Shown one piece after another: positions 60,601 through 64,000 of a DNA stretch of 64,000 nt. This DNA is from Vandiemenella viatica (Eukaryota; Arthropoda; Insecta; Orthoptera; Morabidae). A program made the translations under genes and the position numbers. A model generated the notes under the pieces. That model was not told the DNA's origin and did not search any database. It saw only the letters and a list, made by a program, of their open reading frames with translations. Location: positions 172,715,121-172,779,120 of the forward strand of contig CM061919.1 in NCBI GenBank assembly GCA_031002005.1, read 5' to 3'. The number at the start of each line of letters is the position of its first letter. Position 1 is the first letter of the stretch.

Positions 60601-63165
60601 CTCTCAAAGCAGGATAGGAAACTTGAAGAGGAATATAGAAAACTTTCAGAAAAGATCATGGAGATGGGCACAATTATCAGAGCTCTTCAGGTGCAGACTT
60701 TAAATGCAGAATGGAAAGAAGGAGGGGAGGTGATGGTGGGGAGGATGAAAAGAATCTGGCAACAGATCATAGAGGAAATAGGTTAAACTGGATGAAGGTG
60801 CCTGAAACTTTTGAAATGGTGGGGAGAAACAGATTTGATCTCTTACTAGAGTTAGGACAAGAAGAGCTTCATATAGAAGTAGGAATGGATAAGGTGTAGC
60901 AGATCTGTAGGATTAGACATATGGGAGGATAAAGAAGGAAGAAAAGCGTTCTACTGCTAGGTAATAGTCATGGGGAAGGTGTAGAACCTCCTTCGCATGA
61001 TCAGTTGGGCACAGATTTTTTCAAACCTAACACAACATTGAGGCATGTAATAGAAGATATATGATAAATTTGTAGGGGTTTCACTAAGGAGAATAGAGTA
61101 GTGATAGTAGGGGAGGGGGCAGAAAATAGTATTGATAGAAATGTGAGTTACAGTATAGAGAATGATCTCAGGGGGCACAACATACCTTGGTTCAGTTCAT
61201 GAAGATCTTGAGTAAACATGATCAGCAACTTTTGAACCACACAGGAGACCAAGAGGCTACTTGGGAAAGGCATTAATTCTGCCTCTGACAGAGTAGGAAC
61301 TAGTGCAGGAGCTGCACTGAATTTAATCTAGTTGTGATGAAGCATATGCTCCGTTGGAAATTTTCAAGTCATCTAATTAGCTGTTTTCCATATTGTATTA
61401 CTATCCCATACACTTAAATTTCCATACCTATCTACTTTTGCCTTTTACAAATTTTAATTTTCAATTCCTTCGGCATTTTTGAAAAATGTCATTGGGTGAT
61501 GTTCGTTGTGTATGCACGTACAGAGCCTAATGGGCCGTTTTTCTACCACCAAAGAAGGCAGATGCCGAAATATTTTGTATTGTGTATTTGTTTGTCAGCA
61601 TAAGTGTTCCCTCTCATTAAAGCCATTATAATAATATTAGCACACTCAAGGAATTTGTGTAACGTGTCGGACAGCAGATTTCGTCATTTTATCTACAGAA
61701 GAATAACCAAGCCATATTTGGTATCAAAGGAAAGCTAATCTTATTAGAAGCTGCAAAAACTTTGTCTGAACCCTCTAACAGCAAAACTGATAAATTAACA
61801 ACAAAATGTGTTGTACCACAAAATGACTGTTTACGGTGAATCCGTTAGAGTTACAGAAATTTTTATAAGGATAGAAATTGTTTATTACACTTAAATCTAT
61901 CTACTTCCAGAATGTTGGAAGCTGTCACACAGTTGAACTTTGAACTTGGGGAGGGATACACGAAAACTAGACGAACATATATATAAGAGTGGCAGCGCAG
62001 CCATCTTTGCCTTTTGATCAGTTGCAGAGTGTCCCAAAATGTGAGAGGCTGGTAGAGCTAGGTAGCACATTGCACTCCCGGCAGGAAGTTGGTGTGTGTA
62101 GACCCATGTGCTGCAGCAGACATCTTAGATTTTTGGTAGTGCCATGGAACTAACATGTGACTTTTGAATTTCATTAAGGGGTTTGCTCTGGTCTGATCGC
62201 TTTCCATTACTTGCAATCTAAAATTTGGTGAAGAATTTTCCGATAGCCATCAATTGATCTGGACTTGTAATTATTTCCAAGAATATAGTGAACTTTAACT
62301 TTGAAACAATAGCAATGACTTTCTTTCATGATGTTAACCTAACCTTTCCTTCCTTAGGATTTAAATCAAGACAAGTGACGAGATAAGTTTATGCAATTGA
62401 TAATCCAGTGACAAATATAATATACGGTACAGCAGTTTTGTCCCTTATATGGGATCAAAGTTGCCGACAAGTGTTTATTGAAAGCCGGTAAACATTTGGT
62501 TGTTACACTATCTTTCTTTAATGCAAACTCAGAACCTTTAATTAACTGCTTTTAACTTTATAAAAATCTTTAGGGACTACTTCCCTTACTTGACGCCTCT
62601 GAATGCTTCACTTTTATCCCTTCAAATGACATCACTAAGTGCTATTCTTATCTGTGTTCTCAAAGCTCCCTTACAATGACTAAGGACAAACCCTGTCCTG
62701 TTACAGCCTCCATTATACGTTTCATCAGAAACATCTTGCATACAGCCTGCTAACTGAGATTCACATGAATATCCTTGGCTAAATCCATGTTTCATTTTGG
62801 AAACTAGTTTCTTTCCTCACAAATATTTCTGATGTGGTTACACAATGCTCTCACCATCAATTTATCTACCATTGAAGTCAAGGTAACTGGCCTGTGAACC
62901 TTCTCATAGATAAACTTAACAATCACCACATTTAAATTTAATTACATTGATGTTTACATGAACTTTCAAAAGTTACTTATGTAGTATAAATGACCATGGA
63001 AAAATATATAACATCATCTGAAGAATATGCTTATGTAGTAAGTCTTACATTCACATCTATTCCACTTTCATTAAAAATTGCAGTTTCTTCTTCTTGAACT
63101 CCTACAAGTTTTGCTCCAGCTTCTGAAAGGTATTTAGCACTGTACCTCCCAACATTCCCAAATCC
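23102..63165 (-). CDS. Gdh: glutamate dehydrogenase, C-terminal half, five exons (possible pseudogene or paralogue)
   Basis: GDH interconverts glutamate and 2-oxoglutarate with NAD(P), normally in the mitochondrial matrix as a hexamer. Five minus-strand exons encode collinear pieces of the family: 63165-63049, 59188-59027, 45546-45342, 29934-29793 and 23218-23102. Each has an AG acceptor, and all but the last, which ends in the stop codon, have a GT donor. Phases match (0, 0, 1, 0) and junctions read naturally, for example [16 protein letters not shown]. Introns are about 3.9, 13.5, 15.4 and 6.6 kb. Together they give about 247 residues from GFGNVG to the stop, roughly the C-terminal 45 percent of the usual 500-560. 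The first half lies beyond 64000. One frameshift in the fourth exon breaks the frame, and many usually conserved residues differ. It is therefore either a divergent paralogue with an assembly error or a recently dying gene. Confidence 0.85.
23680..24085 (-). pseudogene. LINE-X copy 2, internally deleted
   Basis: The minus strand reads [17 protein letters not shown] and [20 protein letters not shown], the RT start of this family, then jumps to [12 protein letters not shown], then to the 3' UTR-like GAGCATGTGCTCTACAACAT. Most of the RT is deleted. It lies in the last GDH intron. Confidence 0.7.
24109..24410. mobile_element. foldback/MITE-like element with about 130-bp inverted arms
   Basis: Left arm about 24109-24240 and right arm about 24279-24410 are inverted repeats of each other with a few percent to 15 percent mismatch; both contain AATGAAGGACAGGGAAATTAA and TATGCTGACAAACAAATA. 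The spacer is about 40 bp. No coding capacity. A related single arm lies at 61500-61625, and a weaker one at 36240-36290. Confidence 0.8.
24411..25889. other. GDH intron sequence, unresolved GC-richer block
   Basis: 24440-25300 is less AT-rich than its neighbours and has medium ORFs on both strands. On the minus strand, 25219-24751 gives two partly overlapping frames and a [10 protein letters not shown] segment. I recognise no family. It could be an old processed pseudogene or an unknown repeat. 25320-25889 is plain AT-rich sequence. Confidence 0.3.
25890..26290 (-). pseudogene. LINE-X copy 3, endonuclease fragment
   Basis: The minus strand reads [20 protein letters not shown], then MVIIV and further on [26 protein letters not shown] across frameshifts. 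This is collinear with the endonuclease of LINE-X copy 1 (EALGEKLNSYSDFRGENRMI). It is heavily mutated. Confidence 0.7.
26333..26767 (-). mobile_element. probable Helitron 3' terminal region (Hel-5)
   Basis: The minus strand ends CATGGGTCGTCTAG at 26333 followed by T, nearly the terminus of Hel-4 (CATGGGTCAGCTAG then T). The preceding palindrome is poor. The tandem array at 26768-28352 follows directly upstream in element orientation and may be part of it. No coding sequence seen. Confidence 0.5.
26768..28352. repeat. tandem array, about ten units of about 166 bp
   Basis: Units begin near 26772, 26952, 27111, 27275, 27451, 27602, 27783, 27950, 28113 and 28268 and share CCCTTTAAGGGT, GATGTCACCAAAGC, ATGATACCTCATTTATCGAT and GGTTAGATATCAAGGGAGAT. 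Divergence between units is substantial, with A-runs expanding in some. It lies in the last GDH intron, between a Helitron-like end and LINE-X copy 4. Confidence 0.88.
28358..29095 (+). pseudogene. LINE-X copy 4, RT C-terminus and 3' end
   Basis: It begins [15 protein letters not shown] and continues through [17 protein letters not shown], the block matching [15 protein letters not shown] and the family 3' end GTGCTCCATTCCAATTAAAT. Several stops. It abuts the tandem array upstream and an inverted ORF1 fragment downstream. Confidence 0.75.
29105..29345 (-). pseudogene. LINE-X ORF1 fragment (SGNH/GDSL-like), inverted against copy 4
   Basis: The minus strand reads [20 protein letters not shown], then [11 protein letters not shown] and [19 protein letters not shown]. 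These match [11 protein letters not shown] (61.1 kb) and VMSVLRCYDWPQMNSAVR (LINE-A). It touches the 3' tail of plus-strand copy 4. The mirror-image arrangement recurs at 60.4-61.5 kb. Confidence 0.6.
29351..29387. repeat. 17-bp-arm perfect palindrome
   Basis: 29351-29367 and 29371-29387 are perfectly complementary around ATC. It lies at the truncated end of the inverted ORF1 fragment and would form a strong DNA or RNA hairpin. Function unknown. Confidence 0.6.
29388..29792. other. GDH intron, nothing recognised
   Basis: AT-rich with no recognisable element. Confidence 0.4.
29793..29934 (-). CDS. Gdh: GDH penultimate coding exon, contains a frameshift
   Basis: After the acceptor (TTTTTCCAG) the exon continues the preceding phase as [19 protein letters not shown], matching the GDH block SVxxSLxxK. 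From about 29885 onward the homology switches frame and reads [20 protein letters not shown], then [10 protein letters not shown], matching the ASEKDIVHSGLxYTMER region, before the donor ACT/GTGAGT. The exon is 142 bases; an intact one would need one more base or two fewer. The first frame hits TGA at 29858-29860 and the second is closed by TGA at 29898-29900, so the lesion lies between 29861 and 29897. The loop before it is also about three residues shorter than usual. Confidence 0.85.
29935..31631. other. GDH intron, nothing recognised
   Basis: AT-rich sequence without recognisable coding or repeat motifs up to the hAT target duplication at 31624. Confidence 0.4.
32353..33837 (+). CDS. hAT transposase, intact
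   Basis: 494 residues from the ATG at 32353 ([15 protein letters not shown]). A BED-like zinc finger uses C31, C34, H49 and H55. The RNase H core has WISVDETTD with D152, [12 protein letters not shown] with D223, and the conserved [12 protein letters not shown] that follows it in DUF659-type hATs. The C-terminal hAT dimerisation block reads [19 protein letters not shown] with the catalytic Glu, then [14 protein letters not shown]. It would excise and reinsert the element in the nucleus. No stop or frameshift interrupts it. The upstream in-frame GTG at 32317 is not needed. Confidence 0.92.
   Translation: MPKEKCTRSVLIKQWISGNSDYSSDGEVVYCQVCEKNIKCEKKFQLEQHSKTAVHLRSKEKNRNTQQLLLTQVSRSVNTFSADLCKAFVCSNIPLHKLNNPDLRAFLQKYCVNQRIPDESTLRKNYLLSLHDSVLDSIRSDIGGNCVWISVDETTDSCGRYVANFIVGKLCQEEPGKPHLLSTKVLEKTNHSTIARFINDSLRLLWPTESESDCYKVRVLITDAASYMLKAGQSLRVFFPNLIHVTCLAHGLHRIAEEIRSLFPSVNKVISSGKKVFLKTPARVQFYKDRLPEVPLPPEPVLTRWGTWLSAVLFYQENFHQVKDVVTSIGHDDRAACVREAKCAFDCDTVYRDINFIHVHYSSLSNAIKGLETSGAPLHESIQLLHKTISSLNAVPGEIGEKVKSKLSRVLDSNPGLQKIQSINTYLSGTTQSLPDECSEQSAPSYKYCPITSVDVERSFSAYKLILSDNRKSLTPENIEKLLVTYCDSSFCKE
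33889..33993. repeat. five tandem 21-bp repeats near hAT right end
   Basis: Five units start at 33889, 33910, 33931, 33952 and 33973, with consensus TTCGTTAATTGTTAGTGYATA. They sit between the transposase stop codon and the right inverted repeat, and related GCATATTTT motifs flank the left end. They are likely transposase-binding sites. Confidence 0.85.
34189..35467 (+). mobile_element. mariner element Mar-2
   Basis: It is 1279 bp between TA dinucleotides, with ends CCAGGTGTGTAAATATGAAA and its near-perfect complement. The transposase reads from ATG at 34362 ([20 protein letters not shown]) to TAA at 35389. It has the mariner blocks [40 protein letters not shown] and [10 protein letters not shown] (a D,D34D catalytic triad). 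A frameshift near 34670, another near 34790 and TGA at 35053-35055 inactivate it. It is the same family as Mar-1 and shares that TGA, but is less decayed. Confidence 0.92.
35690..36240 (+). pseudogene. LINE-X copy 5, RT middle fragment
   Basis: Frames match [33 protein letters not shown] sequence, a degenerate ADDVMLH-type active site (GCAGATGATGTAATG at 35938) and the GKDFKILHFLE-like end. Many stops and shifts. It ends at about 36240. Confidence 0.65.
36241..36890. other. GDH intron, one weak foldback-arm relic
   Basis: 36240-36290 resembles the left arm of the foldback element at 24109 (AGGGCAGGGAAAATAAT). The remainder, including a C-rich block with near-duplicated GCTCCAAACCCAATGCCTAC (36368-36415), is unrecognised. 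Confidence 0.35.
37330..37905 (-). pseudogene. IS630-like transposase core fragment
   Basis: The minus frames contain [30 protein letters not shown] and [16 protein letters not shown], then across stops [10 protein letters not shown] and FPENWTGR. The pattern (Asp near MDE, NVWAGIV-like strand, QHDGAP-like second Asp) is that of Tc1/mariner-superfamily transposases common in insect genomes. It cannot make a protein. Confidence 0.7.
38421..39727 (+). mobile_element. mariner element Mar-3, nested in IS630-like element
   Basis: It is 1307 bp between TA dinucleotides with perfect 32-bp terminal repeats starting CAAGGGTCGTTCAATAAGTA. The transposase runs from ATG at 38569 ([20 protein letters not shown]) to 39621. 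Blocks are [11 protein letters not shown] (the first catalytic Asp of GDE is changed to Asn), [13 protein letters not shown] (second Asp) and [16 protein letters not shown] (third Asp, D34D spacing). Two frameshifts and one TGA are present. It is a different mariner lineage from Mar-1 and Mar-2. Confidence 0.92.
40165..40967 (-). pseudogene. LINE-X copy 6, 3' half, interrupted by Helitron
   Basis: The minus strand reads [20 protein letters not shown], then [36 protein letters not shown] and [14 protein letters not shown], ending CTCCATCATAATTTAATTAA. Hel-1 is inserted at 40968; the sequence resumes at 43677. Few lesions, so this is one of the better preserved copies. Confidence 0.85.
40968..43676 (-). 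mobile_element. non-autonomous Helitron Hel-1 inserted in LINE-X RT
   Basis: On the minus strand it begins TCTATTAGTATAATAGACAA and ends with the palindrome CCCGTCAATTTTGACGGG, CTTTGTGG and CTAG. It sits between a host A and T with no target duplication. Removing it joins GATGATATAA to TGCTATATAA and restores the LINE frame FADDIMLYKRI, which proves the borders. Inside are at least six copies of a GGTCCAGG..GCATTTCA.CCTAACCAC motif (near 41095, 41380, 41578, 41687, 41852 and 42900). No helicase or Rep coding seen. Confidence 0.92.
43677..43800 (-). pseudogene. LINE-X copy 6, RT active-site segment beyond Helitron
   Basis: On the minus strand, GAGATAAGATTGTTTGCAGATGATATAA supplies EIRLFADDI, the second RT catalytic block, directly before the Helitron. 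The upstream extent is uncertain; identity fades by about 43800. Confidence 0.65.
43801..45341. other. GDH intron, nothing recognised
   Basis: AT-rich. Short ORFs at 44041-44271 and 44487-44681 have low-complexity Lys-rich translations and no recognisable motif. A short CAGT repeat occurs at 44453-44466. Confidence 0.4.
45342..45546 (-). CDS. Gdh: GDH internal exon with GANGP and [10 protein letters not shown] blocks
   Basis: The acceptor TATCATTTCAG precedes [20 protein letters not shown], then [20 protein letters not shown] and [20 protein letters not shown], and the exon ends MDGYFNLL plus one base before GTAAG. GANGP and [10 protein letters not shown] are signature blocks of GDH around the dinucleotide and substrate cleft. 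205 bases, 68 codons plus one, with the one-base phase matched by the next exon. The usual GPTTP reads GPITP here and the usual aspartate after ITP is replaced. Confidence 0.95.
45876..45933. repeat. 58-bp near-perfect palindrome
   Basis: Centred at 45904/45905 on AGCCGGCT with 28 of 29 pairs matching; the only mismatch is A45889 with A45920. There is no loop. GAATTC occurs symmetrically in both arms. It lies in the GDH intron 330 bp upstream of the 45342-45546 exon. Origin unknown. Confidence 0.85.
45934..47106. other. GDH intron, nothing recognised
   Basis: AT-rich to purine-rich sequence without recognisable coding or repeat motifs. Confidence 0.4.
47107..48700 (-). mobile_element. degenerate pogo/Tigger-like element
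   Basis: The left end TATCGTATTTATGGACTA and the reverse complement of the right end TACCATATTTTACGGACTA form imperfect inverted repeats. Minus-strand pieces encode an N-terminal helix-turn-helix ([20 protein letters not shown], 48280) and the DDE core. It belongs to a different pogo lineage from the element at 1-2520. Confidence 0.7.
47225..48310 (-). pseudogene. pogo/Tigger-like DDE transposase, broken
   Basis: Order on the minus strand: [45 protein letters not shown] with the first catalytic Asp; [40 protein letters not shown] (second block, Asp replaced by Tyr in VLD/VLY); [16 protein letters not shown]; and [14 protein letters not shown] at the C-terminus. This is the layout of CENP-B/Tigger-type transposases. 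Several stops; a catalytic residue is lost. Confidence 0.8.
48895..49462 (+). pseudogene. LINE-X copy 7, RT C-terminus and 3' end
   Basis: It starts [20 protein letters not shown], then [20 protein letters not shown] and frames matching [20 protein letters not shown], ending GCTCCATCGCAATTTTATCA and TTATTATTAT. Frameshifts present. Confidence 0.8.
49463..50726. other. GDH intron, nothing recognised
   Basis: AT-rich; no coding or repeat identity. Confidence 0.4.
50727..51789 (+). mobile_element. hAT deletion derivative related to the 31.6 kb hAT
   Basis: The ends TAGAGACCAGATTTTATGCA and TGCATATAATCCAGTCTCTA are inverted repeats. Flanking CTTGTGAT and CTTATGAC look like a decayed 8-bp duplication. 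Inside, 51441-51545 encodes [20 protein letters not shown], matching the intact transposase's [20 protein letters not shown] with the catalytic Glu retained as part of ME/VE. Most of the transposase is deleted and A-runs at 51019-51041 and 51565-51612 have expanded. Confidence 0.75.
51790..52888. other. GDH intron, nothing recognised
   Basis: AT-rich, with a C-rich tract at 52832-52858. A palindrome-like AAAATAAAAGATCC...ATCTTTTATTTTAA occurs at 52048-52083. No gene. Confidence 0.4.
52889..56793 (-). mobile_element. non-autonomous Helitron Hel-2, with internal insertion
   Basis: The minus-strand 3' end is the palindrome CCTGTCATTTTTGACAGG, CTTAGGGG, CTAG (52892-52889) and T. The opposite end near 56793 is homologous to Hel-1 (shared AATTAACTSACAGAACACTG and ATCAATCATTAGATGCTTAT blocks), but its terminal TC is mutated, so this border is approximate. 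The block at about 53373-55010 is absent from Hel-1 and is a later insertion. No Rep or helicase coding. Confidence 0.85.
53373..55010. repeat. unclassified repeat inserted in Hel-2
   Basis: Hel-1 and Hel-2 are collinear on both sides but Hel-2 has this extra 1.6 kb. TCAATATG occurs at both borders (about 53369 and 55011), a candidate 8-bp target duplication. Divergent similarity to 16052-17963 (CACATTT...CATTTCCGAAAAT..CAAGT near 53630-53700; CCTGAAACTATGG near 54697) suggests one family. No protein recognised. Confidence 0.5.
57465..58180 (-). pseudogene. LINE-X copy 8, RT 3' half
   Basis: The reverse complement shows the family order: a cysteine-free CLKYLG-like FDNKFNW region, a [22 protein letters not shown] block and [12 protein letters not shown], then the [10 protein letters not shown] end. 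It is old and degenerate. Confidence 0.6.
58316..58419 (+). repeat. 104-bp direct repeat, copy 1
   Basis: It is 102/104 identical to 59359-59462, in the same orientation, 1043 bp apart. The two copies bracket GDH exon 59027-59188. Not part of any element I recognise. Confidence 0.92.
59027..59188 (-). CDS. Gdh: GDH internal exon
   Basis: The acceptor TTTATGTCTTTCAG precedes [20 protein letters not shown], then [20 protein letters not shown] and [14 protein letters not shown], and the donor is AAG/GTAATG. 162 bases, 54 codons, phase 0 at both sides. It aligns without length change to the GDH segment between the cofactor loop and GANGP. The usually invariant Pro of the ILxPAAxE motif is Leu here (ILVLAAIE), an argument for relaxed or altered function. 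Confidence 0.93.
59359..59462 (+). repeat. 104-bp direct repeat, copy 2
   Basis: Partner of 58316-58419. The two mismatches are in the CTGCTCTAGCC versus CTGCCCTACCC segment. Confidence 0.92.
59725..59850 (-). pseudogene. LINE-X copy 9, 3' terminal fragment
   Basis: The reverse complement gives [14 protein letters not shown] coding and the terminal GGAGCAAGCACTCCATTGCT. It is 5'-truncated. Confidence 0.6.
59945..60430 (+). repeat. degenerate tandem monomers, probable LINE 5' UTR
   Basis: Blocks of the form CAGTTTTAACAGTAAATTGTGT recur near 59984, 60094 and 60318, giving a period near 112 bp, with a longer 341-bp repeat of the CAGTAGT...GTTTTG block. They lie immediately upstream of ORF1 in the same orientation. 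Tandem 5' UTR monomers act as internal promoters in some LINE families, so that role is inferred here. Confidence 0.45.
60430..61320 (+). pseudogene. LINE-X ORF1: zinc finger, coiled coil, SGNH/GDSL-like domain
   Basis: The N-terminal Cys/His cluster reads [21 protein letters not shown] charged coiled coil follows ([20 protein letters not shown]). The SGNH block I is [20 protein letters not shown], then [15 protein letters not shown] and [10 protein letters not shown]. Stops and shifts break it. ORF1 of such LINEs is thought to bind RNA; the esterase-like domain's role is unclear. Confidence 0.7.
61330..61490 (-). pseudogene. LINE-X copy 10, 3' terminal fragment
   Basis: The reverse complement shows [18 protein letters not shown] coding and AACGGAGCATATGCTTCATC at the end. 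It abuts the plus-strand ORF1 at 61320, tail to tail. Confidence 0.6.
61500..61625 (+). repeat. single arm related to the 24.1 kb foldback element
   Basis: It shares TGTTTGTCAGCATAAGTGTTCCCTCTC and the AAGAAGGCAGATGCCGAAATAT block with 24279-24410. The partner arm is missing. Confidence 0.65.
61626..62689. other. GDH intron, nothing recognised
   Basis: 61970-62160 is less AT-rich and carries ATATATATAAGAGTGGCAGC followed 30 bases later by a TCAGTT initiator-like sequence, which could be a promoter relic. No gene seen. Confidence 0.3.
62690..62950 (-). pseudogene. LINE-X copy 11, RT fragment
   Basis: The minus strand reads [20 protein letters not shown] and [19 protein letters not shown], then [12 protein letters not shown]. 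These match the family's RPISLTSMVGKLM and the following segment of copy 1. Confidence 0.7.
63049..63165 (-). CDS. Gdh: GDH exon with Rossmann-fold GFGNVG loop
   Basis: The acceptor TTTTCTTTCAG precedes [20 protein letters not shown], then [19 protein letters not shown] and the donor AAT/GTAAGA. The GxGxxG dinucleotide-binding loop and the following beta-alpha-beta residues are those of the GDH cofactor domain. 117 bases, phase 0 on both sides. The preceding exon, expected to end in VVQ, is not in the remaining 835 bases of the window. Confidence 0.92.
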
Positions 63166-63464
63166 CTGAAAGAAAACATAAAAAAGGATGAATAAAATAT
63201 AAATATTAAAGCATGTCTGAAAAGAAAGGTTACAGTGACTGGTATTCATTCAATGTATTTTTATTTGACAAAGCATACACAACACATTATAGACAGTATT
63301 TTTCATTATAGTTGCCACCATTGTCTCAATATTAGTTTCTGTATCGCATTGTCTTAGAAGTTTACTGCCTGATGCTGGAATCACATTTACATTTTAGTAA
63401 TTATATCTTCACCCATCAGTTCAGTTAGTTGTGACATAATATTGGTATCTTATGCCTGATAAAT
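63166..63464. other. GDH intron, nothing recognised
   Basis: AT-rich. No candidate for the preceding GDH exon was found here. Confidence 0.4.
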
Positions 63465-63720
63465 AGTTAGCTGGTTTTCATCATCAGGGCATGAGTGGCA
63501 GGGTACCACAGGTAACAATACACCAATCCTAATCACCAGATTGTGGGCCAAAGTCCTGGGTTAAATCCCGAACCTCTCCACATTGCATATGTAGTGAGGG
63601 AATGCAACACTGTTGATGGTGATTCATCTGTCAGATGGGGACATTAAGCTTGGCAACCCTCAGGCGACCTTTGGAAGAATAGACTTGAATGGACTGACAG
63701 CAGGTTTCACCTTTACCCAG
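63465..63720 (+). mobile_element. tRNA-derived SINE, older copy
   Basis: The head has an A-box-like GGCATGAGTGGCAGGG and a B-box-like GGGTTAAATCC about 70 bases downstream. The body contains GTTGATGGTGATTCATCTGT and GATGGGGACATTAAGC. It belongs to a different SINE family from 16808-17048. I could not define target duplications. Confidence 0.6.
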
Positions 63721-64000
63721 GGGCGTAGCTATTGGAAAGCTAGGGTGTGTTAGGATCCAAACCCATACCGGGGTACGTATCGGCTTGTACACCTAAACTT
63801 GAGTTCTTCCAAAATGTTACCAAAAGTTCAAGAAAAGTTCTATAACCGTGAAAAACCTTGGAGAATGCTAACTGTAATGATGAAGACGGTCGCCACTCAC
63901 AGAATTAACCTCCTGTAAGAAAGGTACTAAGTTAGAAATAAAAGTTGAAGTCAGGATCACTAAAGGATATATTCTTAAAATTTTCACTGAATTTACATTA
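63721..64000. other. possible start of another interspersed repeat
   Basis: CAGGGGCGTAGCTATTGG directly follows the SINE; GGGCGTAGCTA-type ends are common in insect DNA transposons. The other end is outside the window, so this is only a suggestion. Confidence 0.25.

Noticed and set aside
60430..61490. Twin-priming inversion as the cause of the ORF1/3' tail arrangement
   Set aside because: Twin priming puts the inverted 5' part on the side away from the 3' tail. Here the 3' tail itself touches the inverted ORF1.
1..64000. CRISPR array, toxin-antitoxin pair, operon or phage module
   Set aside because: None of the required features (short regular spacers, clustered prokaryotic ORFs, ribosome-binding sites) is present. 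The window is eukaryotic.

Overview
The window looks like a transposon-rich piece of a large, AT-rich arthropod genome, most probably an insect. I cannot name the species from sequence alone. The reasons are the spliced mitochondrial-type gene with multi-kilobase introns, canonical GT-AG borders, and the mix of P element, mariner, hAT, pogo, Helitron, tRNA-derived SINE and CR1/Jockey-type LINE sequences. I saw no bacterial-style operon, CRISPR array, rRNA or intact tRNA gene.

Host gene. The only host gene I can identify with confidence is a glutamate dehydrogenase (GDH) on the minus strand. Its last five coding exons lie at 63049-63165, 59027-59188, 45342-45546, 29793-29934 and 23102-23218. 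Together they encode about 247 C-terminal residues, from the Rossmann GFGNVG loop to the stop codon. All splice phases agree except for one frameshift inside the fourth exon listed. Upstream exons must lie beyond base 64000. The sequence is divergent from ordinary insect GDH, so it may be a specialised paralogue or a decaying copy.

Layout. 1-5.2 kb: a pogo-type transposon with a PHD-like tail, abutting (probably inserted in) a P-element transposase. 5.2-8.2 kb: a composite of LINE fragments in both orientations. 8.2-11 kb: no recognisable gene. 11.1-13.8 kb: a nearly full LINE (LINE-B). 15.5-19.9 kb: a copy of the dominant LINE family (LINE-X), split by an unclassified repeat that itself carries a SINE with a perfect 11-bp target duplication. 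20.0-22.3 kb: an autonomous Helitron remnant whose helicase is split by a mariner, plus a second Helitron 3' end. 23.1-63.2 kb: the GDH gene, its introns packed with LINE-X fragments, a foldback element, a tandem array of about 166 bp units, an intact-ORF hAT with perfect 8-bp target duplication, two more mariners (one nested in another Tc1/mariner-type element), two large Helitrons (one inserted exactly in a LINE reverse transcriptase active-site region), a pogo-type relic and a hAT deletion derivative.

I did not find a new defence, regulatory or metabolic system. What stands out is the legible insertion history: several insertions can be undone on paper and restore an open reading frame. 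The GDH gene would be missed by any annotation that looks only at long ORFs.
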